Source: Zhihengliuella alba (GTDB taxonomy: Bacteria; Actinomycetota; Actinomycetes; Actinomycetales; Micrococcaceae). Taken from it: DNA of 64,000 nt. The position numbers and the translations under genes are program-made. Positions 1-8,721 of the stretch are shown one piece after another; the stretch's first letter is position 1, and the number at the start of each line of letters is the position of its first letter. The notes below the pieces were generated by a model. It was given only the letters and a program-made list of their open reading frames with translations. It had not been told where the DNA came from and did no database searches. The stretch is taken from NCBI RefSeq assembly GCF_039538765.1, contig NZ_BAABCJ010000001.1, positions 372,001 to 436,000 on the forward strand, read 5' to 3'.

Positions 1-1
1 C

Positions 2-346
2 GCCCGGCTGGCCTCGGCGGCCCTGGACATGTACGAGGTCGACTCCCGTGGCCTCGACCGGCTGGACCGCCAGGTGCTGCAGGCCCTCTGCACGAAGTTC
101 GGGGGCGGGCCGGTCGGCCTCTCCACGCTGGCCATCGCGGTGGGGGAGGAGACCGAGACCGTCGAGACGGTCGCCGAGCCGTACCTCGTCCGCGAGGGAC
201 TCCTCGGGCGCACCCCGCGGGGCAGGATCGCGCTGCCCGAGGCCTGGTCCCATCTGGGCCTGGACATGCCCCGGAACGCCCCCGGCTCAGCGCCGACGAC
301 GAACCCGTCGATCGCGGGGCAGGAACGACTCGAGCTCGAGGAGTAA
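2..346 (+). CDS. ruvB: Holliday junction branch migration helicase RuvB, C-terminal part
   Basis: Last 114 residues of RuvB; the start lies outside the window. RuvB is the hexameric AAA+ motor that drives RuvA-bound Holliday junctions during recombination repair. What remains is the end of the small AAA subdomain and the winged-helix DNA-binding domain (around DRQVLQALCTKFGGGPVGL and EPYLVREGLLGRTPRGR), followed by a polar tail ending RLELEE. The ATPase motifs are not visible here. It sits just upstream of yajC-secD-secF, the usual actinobacterial order after ruvC-ruvA-ruvB. The assignment is firm because the winged-helix region is highly conserved. Confidence 0.95.
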   Translation, partial: ARLASAALDMYEVDSRGLDRLDRQVLQALCTKFGGGPVGLSTLAIAVGEETETVETVAEPYLVREGLLGRTPRGRIALPEAWSHLGLDMPRNAPGSAPTTNPSIAGQERLELEE

Positions 347-392
347 CTCGTTCGCCCGGGGCGTAGGTCCCGCGCGTCACAGTCCGGCCCGT

Positions 393-398
393 TAGACT
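393..398 (+). promoter_or_regulatory. -10 box upstream of yajC
   Basis: TAGACT fits the actinobacterial TANNNT -10 consensus and lies 47 bases after the ruvB stop and about 70 bases before the yajC start. No good -35 is seen. It may give yajC-secDF its own promoter. Confidence 0.4.
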
Positions 399-470
399 GG
401 CCGCGGCCCCGCGCTTGCGCGCGCCGTGGCCCGATCGGAACCGATCCTCTATAGAAACAGGTAAAGACTC

Positions 471-863
471 TTGACTTCCCTTCTGACCGCCGCGTCCGCA
501 GAGCAGACGCAGGCCACCGGTTTCAACCCCATGAACCTCATCCTGCTCGTCGCCCTGGCCTTCATGATCTTCATGATGTTCCGCGGCCGGCAGAAGGCGA
601 AGAAGGCCCAGGAGGAGCTGCGCTCCAAGCTGCACATCGGCGCCCAGGTCATGACCAACTTCGGTCTGTTCGGCACCGTCCTCGAGCAGAACCCGGAGGA
701 GAACCAGGTCGTCCTCGAGCTCTCGCCGGGCACTACCGCCACCGTTCACTCCGGTGCCATCGCGAAGGTCGTCGAGCCCGTCGCCGCGGAGGAAGCACCC
801 GCGCAGACCGCGGTCGAGACGCCGGAGGAGACCGAGCGCCGCCTGAACGACGAGGAAAAGTAA
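471..863 (+). CDS. yajC: Preprotein translocase subunit YajC
   Basis: Small membrane subunit that joins SecD and SecF at the SecYEG channel and helps late stages of protein export. The 130-residue product has one membrane segment at about residues 20-38 (NPMNLILLVALAFMIFMMF) followed by a basic stretch (RGRQKAKKAQEE) and the conserved YajC core GAQVMTNFGLFGTV. The acidic, alanine-rich tail after about residue 100 looks disordered. The start is TTG at 471, the only start that keeps the short N-terminus typical of the family, with a weak AGGTAAAG upstream. Eight bases separate it from secD, so the two are one transcript. Confidence 0.92.
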   Translation: MTSLLTAASAEQTQATGFNPMNLILLVALAFMIFMMFRGRQKAKKAQEELRSKLHIGAQVMTNFGLFGTVLEQNPEENQVVLELSPGTTATVHSGAIAKVVEPVAAEEAPAQTAVETPEETERRLNDEEK

Positions 864-871
864 CACCACCA

Positions 872-2665
872 ATGGCCGAACCCATCAGGCACGCTCGGCG
901 TGCCCTCATCTGGCTGTTCGTCCTCACGGTGGCCCTCGGCGGCGCGCTCGTCGCCGGGGTGGCCACCGGACAGACGGCGGCCACCCCCAAGCTGGCCCTC
1001 GATCTCGAGGGCGGCACCCAGATGATCCTGGCGCCCCGGGTCGACGGCGGCGAGGCGATCACGCAGGAGCAGCTCGAGCAGGCCGTGCAGATCATCCGGC
1101 AGCGCGTCGACGGCTCCGGCGTCAGCGAGGCCGAGATCACCACCCAGGGCGGAAGCAACATCGTCGTGTCCCTGCCCGGGACCCCGGACAACCGCACCCG
1201 CGAGCTCATCCAGGCCTCGGCCAACATGGAATTCCGTCCGGTCATCATGGGCGGCAGCTACGGGCCGACGCCCGAGGACCAGCGGGCCACGGACGAGGAG
1301 CTCCCGAAGCCCACCGGCGAGCCTGAGTCGGCCTCGGACACCAACTGGGTCTCGCCCGAGCTCTACCGTGAGTTCGAGGCGTACGACTGCGAGACGGCCA
1401 TCCAGGAGCGCGCCATCGAGCCGGCCCCCGAGGGCGAGCCGACGGTCGCGTGCGACCCCGCCTACCAGGCCAAATACATTCTCGGCCCGGTCGAGGTCGA
1501 TGGCGACACCATCGCCGATGCCTCGCACGGGCAGGTCCGCAACGCCCAGGGCTACGTCTCGGGCGGCTGGGCCGTGAACATCGAGTTCAACTCCGAGGGC
1601 ACCCGGCAGTTCCGGGACGTCACCGAGCGGCTGACCGCGCTCCAGGGAGCACAGAACCAGTTCGCCATCCTGCTCGACGGCGTCATCGTCTCGGCACCGG
1701 CGAGCAACGTCGTCATCCCCGACGGCCGGGCGCAGATCACCGGCAACTTCACCGAGGAGACGGCCGCCAAACTCGCGGAGCAGCTCAAGTACGGCGCGCT
1801 CCCGATCAGCTTCGACATCCAGTCGGAGCAGCAGATCTCCGCCACCCTTGGCGCCGACCAGCTCAAGATGGGCATGATCGCCGGCGTCATCGGCCTGATC
1901 CTGGTCGCTGTCTACTCCCTCTTCCAGTACCGAACCCTCGGGCTGGTCACACTGGCCTCGCTCGTCGTCGCCGGAATCCTCACCTACCTGGCGTTGGTGC
2001 TGCTGGGCTGGGCCCAGAACTACCGGCTCTCGCTCGCCGGCATCGCCGGCATCATCGTCGCCATCGGACTCACCGCGGACTCGTTCATCGTGTACTTCGA
2101 ACGCATCCGCGACGAACTGCGCGACGGCCGCAACCTCGTCGCGGCCGTGGAGGCCGGCTGGCTGCGGGCGCGTCGCACGATCCTGGCCTCCAAGGCGGTC
2201 AACCTCCTCGCCGCAGTCGTCCTCTACGTGATGGCAGTCGGCAGCGTGCGCGGCTTCGCCTTCACGCTGGGCCTCACCGCCATCGCGGACCTCGTCGTCG
2301 TCTTCCTCTTCACCCACCCGGTGCTGCAGGTCCTGGCGCGCACGCGCTTCTTCGGCCAGGGGCACCCCGCCTCCGGTCTCGACCCGCGGACACTGGGCGT
2401 GGCCGCGTTCTACCGCGGCGCCGGCCAGGTCCGTCCGGTGCTCCCTGCGAGCCCGGACGTCGCGGCGGGCAAGAAGAAGGCGAAGCGCCAGTCCGACGCC
2501 GAGGCGGAGCGCCGCATGACGATCGCGGAGCGGCGTCGGCTCGCCGCCGAGCGAGCAGACGAGGGCTCGCGCCCGGACGGCGCCGACGACGTCGAGGCCG
2601 CAGTATCCGGGGACACGAGAGCCGACGCCGGCCGAACCGGCGGCAAGGGAGCAGACGATGCGTAA
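872..2665 (+). CDS. secD: Protein translocase subunit SecD
   Basis: Proton-driven RND-type partner of SecYEG that helps pull exported proteins across the membrane. The 597-residue product has an N-terminal membrane helix (about 11-33), the SecD signature LDLEGGTQ at 43-50, a large extracytoplasmic P1 domain, and five membrane segments in the C-terminal third. The conserved segment carrying GLTADSFIVYFERIRDE is the SecD transmembrane-4 motif. After the last helix there is a charged cytoplasmic extension of about 90 residues rich in Lys, Arg and Glu, common in Actinobacteria. The end overlaps secF by 8 bases, which points to translational coupling. Confidence 0.96.
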   Translation: MAEPIRHARRALIWLFVLTVALGGALVAGVATGQTAATPKLALDLEGGTQMILAPRVDGGEAITQEQLEQAVQIIRQRVDGSGVSEAEITTQGGSNIVVSLPGTPDNRTRELIQASANMEFRPVIMGGSYGPTPEDQRATDEELPKPTGEPESASDTNWVSPELYREFEAYDCETAIQERAIEPAPEGEPTVACDPAYQAKYILGPVEVDGDTIADASHGQVRNAQGYVSGGWAVNIEFNSEGTRQFRDVTERLTALQGAQNQFAILLDGVIVSAPASNVVIPDGRAQITGNFTEETAAKLAEQLKYGALPISFDIQSEQQISATLGADQLKMGMIAGVIGLILVAVYSLFQYRTLGLVTLASLVVAGILTYLALVLLGWAQNYRLSLAGIAGIIVAIGLTADSFIVYFERIRDELRDGRNLVAAVEAGWLRARRTILASKAVNLLAAVVLYVMAVGSVRGFAFTLGLTAIADLVVVFLFTHPVLQVLARTRFFGQGHPASGLDPRTLGVAAFYRGAGQVRPVLPASPDVAAGKKKAKRQSDAEAERRMTIAERRRLAAERADEGSRPDGADDVEAAVSGDTRADAGRTGGKGADDA

Positions 2666-3659
2666 TCTCGCGCAGTGGGGCAACGACCTCTACACGGGCA
2701 AGAAGTCCTACGAGTTCATCGGCCGGCGGCGGCTCTGGTTCGCCATCGCCGCTGTGCTGCTCGTCGCCGCCGTGCTCGTCCCGGTGGTCAAGGGCGGATT
2801 CAATCTCGGCATCGATTTCCGCGGCGGCTCCGAGTTCGTCGTCTCCGGCGTGGCTGACACGGCGGTGGAGACGGGCGAGGAGGCCGTGGAGTCGGTGGTC
2901 GACGCCGAAGGCGTCCGCGTCACCGCCATCACGGGCGACACGATGCGGGTCCAGACCGACCGGATGGGCGACGACGAGACCCTGGCCGTGGCGAAGGCGC
3001 TGGCGGCGGCGTATGGCGTCTCCGCGGATCACGTCACCAGCACCTACATCGGGCCCACATGGGGCCAGAATGTGTCCCAGCAGGCACTCATCGGCCTGAT
3101 CGCCTTCGTCGTCCTCGTCGGACTGCTCATGGCGGTGTACTTCCGTACCTGGAAGATGTCGGCGGCGGCGGTCATGGGACTGCTCTTCGTCGTGGTCGTC
3201 ACGGCCGGGATCTACGCGGCCACGGGCTTCGAGGTCACGCCGAGCGCGATCATCGGATTCCTCACCATCCTCAGCTACGCCCTGTACGACACGGTGGTGG
3301 TCTTCGACAAGATTCGAGAGAACACGGCGGACTACCGCGACCAGCGCAAGCACACCTTCCACGGTCTCGTGAATCTGGCGATCAACCAGACGCTGGTGCG
3401 CTCGATCAACACCTCCGTGGTGGCCATCCTGCCGATCGGCTCGATCCTCTTCATCGGCTCGTTCCTGCTCGGCGCGGGCACGCTGAAGGACCTCGCGCTC
3501 GCGCTTTTCGTCGGTGTCATCGTGGGAACGCTCGCCACGCTCTTCGTCCAGGCGCCCCTGTATGCGCAGCTGCGCGCCGGCGAGCCGGAGATCCGCCGGC
3601 ACGCCGACGAGGTCACGGGCTCCCGGGGCTCCGCAGCGGATCCGGCCCCCGCGGTCTAG
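2658..3659 (+). CDS. secF: Protein translocase subunit SecF
   Basis: Second half of the SecDF export motor. The 333-residue product has a first helix at about 25-45, the SecF signature GIDFRGGSEF at 51-60, a short extracytoplasmic domain, and five C-terminal helices including the conserved YALYDTVVVFDKIREN segment. The ATG at 2658 lies inside the end of secD, so translation is probably coupled. Two hairpins follow the stop (3685-3747) and probably end the yajC-secD-secF transcript before rel. Confidence 0.96.
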   Translation: MRNLAQWGNDLYTGKKSYEFIGRRRLWFAIAAVLLVAAVLVPVVKGGFNLGIDFRGGSEFVVSGVADTAVETGEEAVESVVDAEGVRVTAITGDTMRVQTDRMGDDETLAVAKALAAAYGVSADHVTSTYIGPTWGQNVSQQALIGLIAFVVLVGLLMAVYFRTWKMSAAAVMGLLFVVVVTAGIYAATGFEVTPSAIIGFLTILSYALYDTVVVFDKIRENTADYRDQRKHTFHGLVNLAINQTLVRSINTSVVAILPIGSILFIGSFLLGAGTLKDLALALFVGVIVGTLATLFVQAPLYAQLRAGEPEIRRHADEVTGSRGSAADPAPAV

Positions 3660-3684
3660 GCTCCACCCCCGACGGCGGGACCAC

Positions 3685-3708
3685 GACGCTGGCCGAGCGG
3701 CCAGCGTC
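3685..3708 (+). terminator. Hairpin after secF (first of two)
   Basis: Perfect 10-base-pair stem GACGCTGGCC / GGCCAGCGTC with a GAGC loop, 26 bases after the secF stop. There is no T-run, as is common for G+C-rich actinobacterial terminators. Confidence 0.6.
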
Positions 3709-3724
3709 ACAGACCCCTGGGCAC

Positions 3725-3747
3725 GCCCCGTTCCTCACGAACGGGGC
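3725..3747 (+). terminator. Hairpin after secF (second of two)
   Basis: Perfect 9-base-pair stem GCCCCGTTC / GAACGGGGC with a five-base loop, directly after the first hairpin. The tandem arrangement suggests a double terminator for the Sec operon. Confidence 0.6.
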
Positions 3748-3855
3748 GGGCTTCCGTGTGCGCCGGCCCGGACGGTACCGCGGCCTCAAGCTGCCCTCAA
3801 GGCCCGCACGTCATCTAGGGTCCCGTTCCGGGCCTGGTCCGCTGCGGCCTCCGGG

Positions 3856-3885
3856 CTGCAGTAACCTTGGGGTACCCCACTGCAG
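3856..3885 (+). promoter_or_regulatory. Nested palindrome upstream of rel
   Basis: Outer arms CTGCAGT / ACTGCAG enclose the 10-base palindrome GGGGTACCCC. It lies 47-76 bases before the rel start and contains TAACCT, a possible -10 box. It could be an operator or part of the rel promoter. No regulator is known to me for this exact sequence. Confidence 0.35.
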
Positions 3886-3931
3886 GTCAGGGGTGCGTTG
3901 ACCTGACGGACCGTGTTCGAAAGGAGACGCT

Positions 3932-6205
3932 GTGGCAGAGAACCGAACCAGTGCCGATGGACAGCGCCGCGGGCGGACGATGTCCCGCCTCGCCCGTTTC
4001 GCGGGGCGTTCGCCCATGGGGCAGCCGCCGATCCTCGAACCGCTCCTGCGCACGGTCCGCGCCAACAGCCCGCGCGAGGACCTGGACCTCATCACGCACG
4101 CCTTCGCTGTCGCCGAGCGCAGCCACGAGGGGCAGAAACGCAAGAGCGGCGACCCGTACATCACCCACCCGGTCGCTGTCTCCACCATCCTGGCCGAGAT
4201 GGGCATGACCGGAACCACGCTGGCGGCAGCCCTGCTCCACGACACCGTGGAGGACACCGACTACTCGCTCGACGACCTGCGCCGGGAGTTCGGCGACGAG
4301 GTGGCCATGCTCGTGGACGGCGTCACCAAGCTGGACAAGGTCAAGTTCGGCGACGCCGCGCAGGCCGAGACGGTCCGCAAGATGGTCGTCGCGATGTCCA
4401 AGGACATCCGCGTTCTGCTGATCAAACTCGCCGACCGCCTCCACAACGCGCGCACGTGGCGCTATGTCTCGCCGGAGTCGAGCGCGAAGAAGGCTCGCGA
4501 GACCCTGGAGATCTTCGCCCCGTTGGCGCACCGGCTGGGTATGAACACCATCAAGTGGGAGCTGGAGGACCTGTCCTTCGCGGCACTGCACCCGAAGGTG
4601 TACGAGGAGGTCGTCAGGCTCGTCGGGGACCGCACCCCCGAACGCGAGAAGTATCTCTCGACGGTCCGGCGGCTCATCGGCGAGGATCTCCACCAGGCCA
4701 GGATCAAGGCCTCGGTCACCGGCCGGCCCAAGCACTACTACTCCGTCTACCAGAAGATGGTGGTGCGCGGGAAAGAGTTCAACGACATCCACGACCTGAT
4801 GGGCGTGCGCGTCCTGGTCGACTCGGTGCGCGACTGCTACGCGACCCTCGGAACCCTCCACGCGCGGTGGAACCCGCTGCCCGGACGGTTCAAGGACTAC
4901 ATCGCGATGCCCAAGTTCAACATGTACCAGTCGCTGCACACCACGGTGATCGGCCCGCAGGGCAAACCGGTGGAGATCCAGATCCGGACGCACGAGATGC
5001 ACCGGCGCGCCGAGTACGGCGTCGCGGCGCACTGGAAGTACAAGGAGCACAACAAGGGCGCGGCCCCGGAGCAGGGCCAGCAGGACATGGGCTGGCTCCG
5101 CAGTCTGCTCGACTGGCAGGAGGAGACCCGGGATCCGGGAGAGTTCCTCGACAGCCTGCGGTTCGAGATCAACGCGGCCGAGGTCTTCGTCTTCACGCCC
5201 AAGGGCGAGGTCATGGCCCTCCCCGCCGGCTCGACGCCGATCGATTTCGCCTACTCCGTCCATACGGAGGTCGGCAACCGGGCCATCGGTGCGCGCGTCA
5301 ACGGCAAGCTCGTGCCGCTGAGCAGCGAGCTCCACCACGGCGACTGGGTCGAGATCTTCACCTCCAAGGCCGAGGGCGCGGGCCCCAGCCAGGACTGGCT
5401 CGGGTTCGTCAAGAGTGCTCGGGCGCGCAACAAGATCCGCCAGTGGTTCAGCAAGGAGCGCCGCGAGGAGGCGATCGACAAGGGCAAGGACCTCCTCACC
5501 CGCGAGCTGCGCAAGCACAACCTGCCGTTGCAGAAGCTCATGACCCACGAGACGCTCTCCGCCGTTGCGCACGAGCTCCGGCACAACGACATCGCCGCAC
5601 TCTACGCCGCCGTGGGCGACGGCCACACGTCCGCTCAGAACGTGATCGAGCACCTGATCGCCCTGACGGCGGAGCCGGACGAGGTGTCGGAGTTCGACGA
5701 CGTCCCGCTCACGTCCCCGGCCAAGCCGCGCAGCGCCACCGGCGACTCCGGCGTGATCGTCAAGGGTGCCGGGGACGTCATGACCAAGCTCGCGCGCTGC
5801 TGCGGCCCCGTGCCGCCGGATGAGATCGCCGGCTTCGTCACCCGTGGTGCGGGCGTCTCGGTGCACCGGGCCAACTGCAGCAACTTCCTGGCGCTCTCGG
5901 AGGAGAAGGAGCGGATCGTCGAGGTCGAATGGGCCCCGACGAAGACCAGCCTCTTCCTGGTCGAGATCCAGGTGGAGGCGCTCGACCGGAAGTCGTTGCT
6001 CTCCGATGTGACCCGTGTGCTGAGCGAGAGCCACGTCAACATCCTCTCTGCGAGCGTCACGACGACGCGCGACCGAGTCGCGCTGAGCCGGTTCTCCTTC
6101 GAGATGGGCGATCCCAAGTACCTCAGCCACGTGCTCAACGCGGTCCGGCGCATCGACGGCGTCTACGACGTCTACCGGGCCACGGCGTCCGGTCAGCGCG
6201 GCTGA
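3932..6205 (+). CDS. rel: Bifunctional (p)ppGpp synthetase/hydrolase (Rel/RSH)
   Basis: Makes and degrades the stringent-response alarmone (p)ppGpp on the ribosome. Domains in order in the 757-residue product: HD hydrolase with HDTVED at 103-108; synthetase with RPKHYYSVYQKM, the following MGVRVLVDS and RFKDYIAMPKFNMYQSLH; TGS domain (VFVFTPKGEVMALPAG); zinc-finger-like and ACT domains at the C-terminus. Both catalytic halves keep their key motifs, so it should be bifunctional, as is normal for the single Rel of Actinobacteria. The start is GTG at 3932 after GAAAGGAGA. The 3' end overlaps the convergent gene at 6193 by 13 bases. Confidence 0.96.
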   Translation: MAENRTSADGQRRGRTMSRLARFAGRSPMGQPPILEPLLRTVRANSPREDLDLITHAFAVAERSHEGQKRKSGDPYITHPVAVSTILAEMGMTGTTLAAALLHDTVEDTDYSLDDLRREFGDEVAMLVDGVTKLDKVKFGDAAQAETVRKMVVAMSKDIRVLLIKLADRLHNARTWRYVSPESSAKKARETLEIFAPLAHRLGMNTIKWELEDLSFAALHPKVYEEVVRLVGDRTPEREKYLSTVRRLIGEDLHQARIKASVTGRPKHYYSVYQKMVVRGKEFNDIHDLMGVRVLVDSVRDCYATLGTLHARWNPLPGRFKDYIAMPKFNMYQSLHTTVIGPQGKPVEIQIRTHEMHRRAEYGVAAHWKYKEHNKGAAPEQGQQDMGWLRSLLDWQEETRDPGEFLDSLRFEINAAEVFVFTPKGEVMALPAGSTPIDFAYSVHTEVGNRAIGARVNGKLVPLSSELHHGDWVEIFTSKAEGAGPSQDWLGFVKSARARNKIRQWFSKERREEAIDKGKDLLTRELRKHNLPLQKLMTHETLSAVAHELRHNDIAALYAAVGDGHTSAQNVIEHLIALTAEPDEVSEFDDVPLTSPAKPRSATGDSGVIVKGAGDVMTKLARCCGPVPPDEIAGFVTRGAGVSVHRANCSNFLALSEEKERIVEVEWAPTKTSLFLVEIQVEALDRKSLLSDVTRVLSESHVNILSASVTTTRDRVALSRFSFEMGDPKYLSHVLNAVRRIDGVYDVYRATASGQRG

Positions 6206-6924
6206 TCGGACGGCGGCTGCGGGTCGACCAGTCGTAGTGCGGTCCGCCGGGCTTCGTCGAGGCGTCCGAGCGCCCGCGCCTTGCCGGGTCGGCGCACTGT
6301 CGACTCCACCGCATGGCGCACCGCCTCGGCGTCCACGCCGAGGACCGGGAGCGCCACCAGGCGGCTGATGGTTCGAATCACCACGTCGTCGGCCTCGGCG
6401 CGCCAGAGCAGGTCGAACGCCGTGCGCGGCGGGGCCACGACAGCGACCCCGGCGACCCGCTGGATCTCGGCCGGATCCAGCGCCTGCTCCAGGCAGCGCA
6501 CCGGTGTCCGCTCGGCCACGGGCCGGGGGAGGCGCTGGAATGAGGCGACGCACAGCTCGAGACGCCGGGGTGCGGGCGCGCACCCATAGATCCAGGCGGC
6601 GGAGAACCCGCCGATGGCCGTGAAGGCGAGCGGGTCCGCCGCCCCGGCGGCGACCTGGGCGCGGATCTGCGGGGAGTCCCGCTCGTCGGCGGCGACCCAG
6701 AGCCCGGAGAGCACCTGGCGCAGCAGGCCCTCGCCTGCCATGGCGGAGAGCTCCCCGACCACGAAGGGGGAGGACGCACGGAACACGACGAGGGGCTCGT
6801 TCGAGTCGCCGGGGCCGCCGGAGCCGGGACGGGCTGCAGCGGCGGGGGCTGCTACGGGCGCGAGTCCGTGGGCCGCCCTCCGGCGGTGCGGACCGCGGCC
6901 GGGTTTCGGGGGAGGAACTGTCAT
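6193..6924 (-). CDS. AbiEi antitoxin-like conserved protein
   Basis: A 243-residue protein without a confident function. After a low-complexity Arg/Pro/Ala N-terminus of about 40 residues there is a segment resembling the actinobacterial AbiEi antitoxin / DUF559-associated family: a FTAIGGFSAAWIYG block near residue 100 and an APPRTAFDLLW block near residue 170, which match that family's usual GxxAAxxxG and PxRTxxDL patterns. No toxin (AbiEii) gene is next to it, so it is probably one of the many stand-alone members. It is convergent with rel and overlaps its end by 13 bases. The true start could be further in, since the first 40 residues are poorly structured. Confidence 0.5.
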   Translation of the reverse strand: MTVPPPKPGRGPHRRRAAHGLAPVAAPAAAARPGSGGPGDSNEPLVVFRASSPFVVGELSAMAGEGLLRQVLSGLWVAADERDSPQIRAQVAAGAADPLAFTAIGGFSAAWIYGCAPAPRRLELCVASFQRLPRPVAERTPVRCLEQALDPAEIQRVAGVAVVAPPRTAFDLLWRAEADDVVIRTISRLVALPVLGVDAEAVRHAVESTVRRPGKARALGRLDEARRTALRLVDPQPPSDQPR

Positions 6925-6954
6925 GCGCCCAGCCTGGCTCCGACGGCCCCGGAC

Positions 6955-6999
6955 GGACCAGAGGCCGCCGTCCGGGTGTGGACGGCGGCCTCTGGTTCC
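6955..6999 (-). terminator. Long hairpin after the DUF349 gene
   Basis: Stem of 19 pairs with one bulged base (GGACCAGAGGCCGCCGTCC against its complement) and a six-base loop, 33 bases after the DUF349 stop and just ahead of the next gene on the same strand. It probably ends DUF349 transcription. Confidence 0.65.
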
Positions 7000-7032
7000 G
7001 GCGGACCTGTGGAGAACGGCCCCGGCGGGGCG

Positions 7033-8490
7033 CTAGGAGAGGTCCTGCGCCGACGCGGCGACCGTCTCCAACCAGGTCTTGCGGGCCTGCAGCGCCTCGT
7101 CGGCCTTCTTGATCTTGCGCTCGTCGCCGCCGGCCTTGGCCTCCTCGAGCTCGCGCTCGAGCTGGGCGATCGACTCCTCCAGCTGGACCAACATGCTGTT
7201 GGACCGGGCCTTGGTCTCCGGATTGGAACGGCGCCACTGCTCGTCCTCGGCGTCGCGCACGGCGTCCTCCACCTGGCGGAGGCCGGCCTCGATGCGCTGC
7301 ATGGCCGAGCGGGGGACCTTGCCCGCCTGGTCCCAGCGCTCGCGGAGGGAGTCCAGCGCCTTCTTGGCCGCGCCCAGGTCCTTCACGGGAAGGATGGCCC
7401 GCGCCTCCTCGAGGAGCTGCTCCTTGACCTTCAGGTTGTCCTCGTACTCTGCGTCGATCGCCGCGTTGGCGGCGTTGCGGGCGTTGAAGAACACGTCCTG
7501 GGCCGCGCGGAAGCGCGCCCACAGGGCGTCGTCGTCCTTGCGGGCGGCCCGCTTGGAGGCCTTCCACTCGTCCATGAGCTTGCGGTACTCGGCGGCGGTG
7601 TGGCCCCAGTCGGTCGACGAGGAGAGCTGCTCGGCCCGGGCGATCAGGGCCTCCTTGGCGCGCTTGGCCTCGGCATGGTCCGCGTCGAGCTGAGAGAAGT
7701 AGCCCCGACGGTGCCGGTCGAACGTGGTCCGGGCCGCGCGGAACCGCTTCCAGAGCGCGTCCTCGGTGCCGCGTCCGAGCCGCGGGCCCGACTTCTGCGC
7801 GTGCTTCCAGGCGTCGAAGAGCTCGTTCATGCGCTGGCTGGCCTGCTTCCACTGGACCTTCTGCGGGTCCTGCGCGGCGAGCTCCTCCGCCTCGGCGACC
7901 AGTGCCTCCCGCTCGGAGAGGTGCGCGGCACGGGCCTTCTCGTGCTCCTGCTTCTCCGCCTCGTGCAGGGCCGCGACGTCCTCGCGGGCCTTGGCGATGC
8001 GCTCCTCGAGCGCCTTCAGATCGCCGACCATCCCGCGGGCCGCGACCTGCTCGGCGAGCCCGGAGAGCGTCTTCTCCATGTCCGTGGTCGGGGCCTTGGC
8101 GGCCACGCGGTGCTCCAGCAGCAGCACCTGGTTCACGACGTCGTCGTACTTGCGCACGAAGTACGCCAGCGCCTCGTCCTGCGGTGCGTCCGGGTACTGG
8201 CCGACGGGATGCTCCTGCCCGTCGACGAGGACGAACACGTGGCCGTCCTCGGTGACCCGGGCGAAGCGCCGTGCCTCGTCCAGCGGCGTGGAGTACGACG
8301 GCGGGGGCGTCACCGCGGGCTCCGCCGCCGCGGCGGGCTTCGTCCCGGTACCCGGCTTCGCCGCCGGCTTCACGGCGGACGGCTTGATCGCGGAGGGCTT
8401 CACGGCCGAGGGCTTCACCGCCGCGGGGGTCGGGGCCGCAGGGGTCGGTCCTGTGGTCTGCTGGTCGTCGGATTGCTGACTGTCGGTCAC
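7033..8490 (-). CDS. DUF349 domain-containing protein
   Basis: A 485-residue, mostly alpha-helical and highly charged protein carrying repeated DUF349 units (for example WKASKRAARKDDDALWARFRA and WKHAQKSGPRLGRGTEDALW, each with the W-K...LW-RFRAA pattern). The N-terminus is a Pro/Ala/Lys-rich linker with repeated KPSAVKPSAIKPS units at about 25-50. The molecular role of DUF349 proteins is not settled. In Actinobacteria the gene is regularly found between rel and hisS, as here. I place the start at GTG 8490 (MTDSQQSDD...), preceded by AAAGAG; an ATG at 8520 would add ten residues. Confidence 0.85.
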   Translation of the reverse strand: MTDSQQSDDQQTTGPTPAAPTPAAVKPSAVKPSAIKPSAVKPAAKPGTGTKPAAAAEPAVTPPPSYSTPLDEARRFARVTEDGHVFVLVDGQEHPVGQYPDAPQDEALAYFVRKYDDVVNQVLLLEHRVAAKAPTTDMEKTLSGLAEQVAARGMVGDLKALEERIAKAREDVAALHEAEKQEHEKARAAHLSEREALVAEAEELAAQDPQKVQWKQASQRMNELFDAWKHAQKSGPRLGRGTEDALWKRFRAARTTFDRHRRGYFSQLDADHAEAKRAKEALIARAEQLSSSTDWGHTAAEYRKLMDEWKASKRAARKDDDALWARFRAAQDVFFNARNAANAAIDAEYEDNLKVKEQLLEEARAILPVKDLGAAKKALDSLRERWDQAGKVPRSAMQRIEAGLRQVEDAVRDAEDEQWRRSNPETKARSNSMLVQLEESIAQLERELEEAKAGGDERKIKKADEALQARKTWLETVAASAQDLS

Positions 8491-8602
8491 CGCTGGAACT
8501 CTTTCACTCGTGCCGCGCATGGCCGGGCCACCGCGGGTTCATGTCTCGTCCATCACTCTACCGAGTCGCGTTCTGTCACCCAACCGGCGGCCGGCATGAC
8601 GC

Positions 8603-8608
8603 TAGAAT
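8603..8608 (+). promoter_or_regulatory. -10 box of hisS
   Basis: TAGAAT, about 113 bases before the hisS ATG. The leader between them shows no T-box or other recognised element. Confidence 0.45.
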
Positions 8609-8721
8609 GAGGCGGTCCGGCCCCCGGGCGCCCCGCCGTCCGCGTCGTCCGGAGGCAGTGCGCCCCTCCTGGTGCGCCGGCCCGAACCCGCCACCGATTC
8701 GACTCAGGAGCACTCCCGCCC

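Noticed and set aside
746..2683. 645-codon open frame opposite secD
   Set aside because: Antisense shadow caused by high G+C; secD on the other strand is fully conserved. The same applies to the long minus-strand frame at 3887-7852 and others opposite aspS, helY and nrdE.
6193..6924. Toxin-antitoxin pair
   Set aside because: The protein resembles AbiEi antitoxins but no nucleotidyltransferase toxin gene is adjacent, so a two-gene system is not supported.
8340..8430. Tandem repeat that could be read as a small repeat array
   Set aside because: It encodes the KPSAVKPSAIKPS linker of the DUF349 protein; no spacers, so not CRISPR.
8521..8721. T-box riboswitch before hisS
   Set aside because: No T-box sequence or long specifier stem; the leader is too short.
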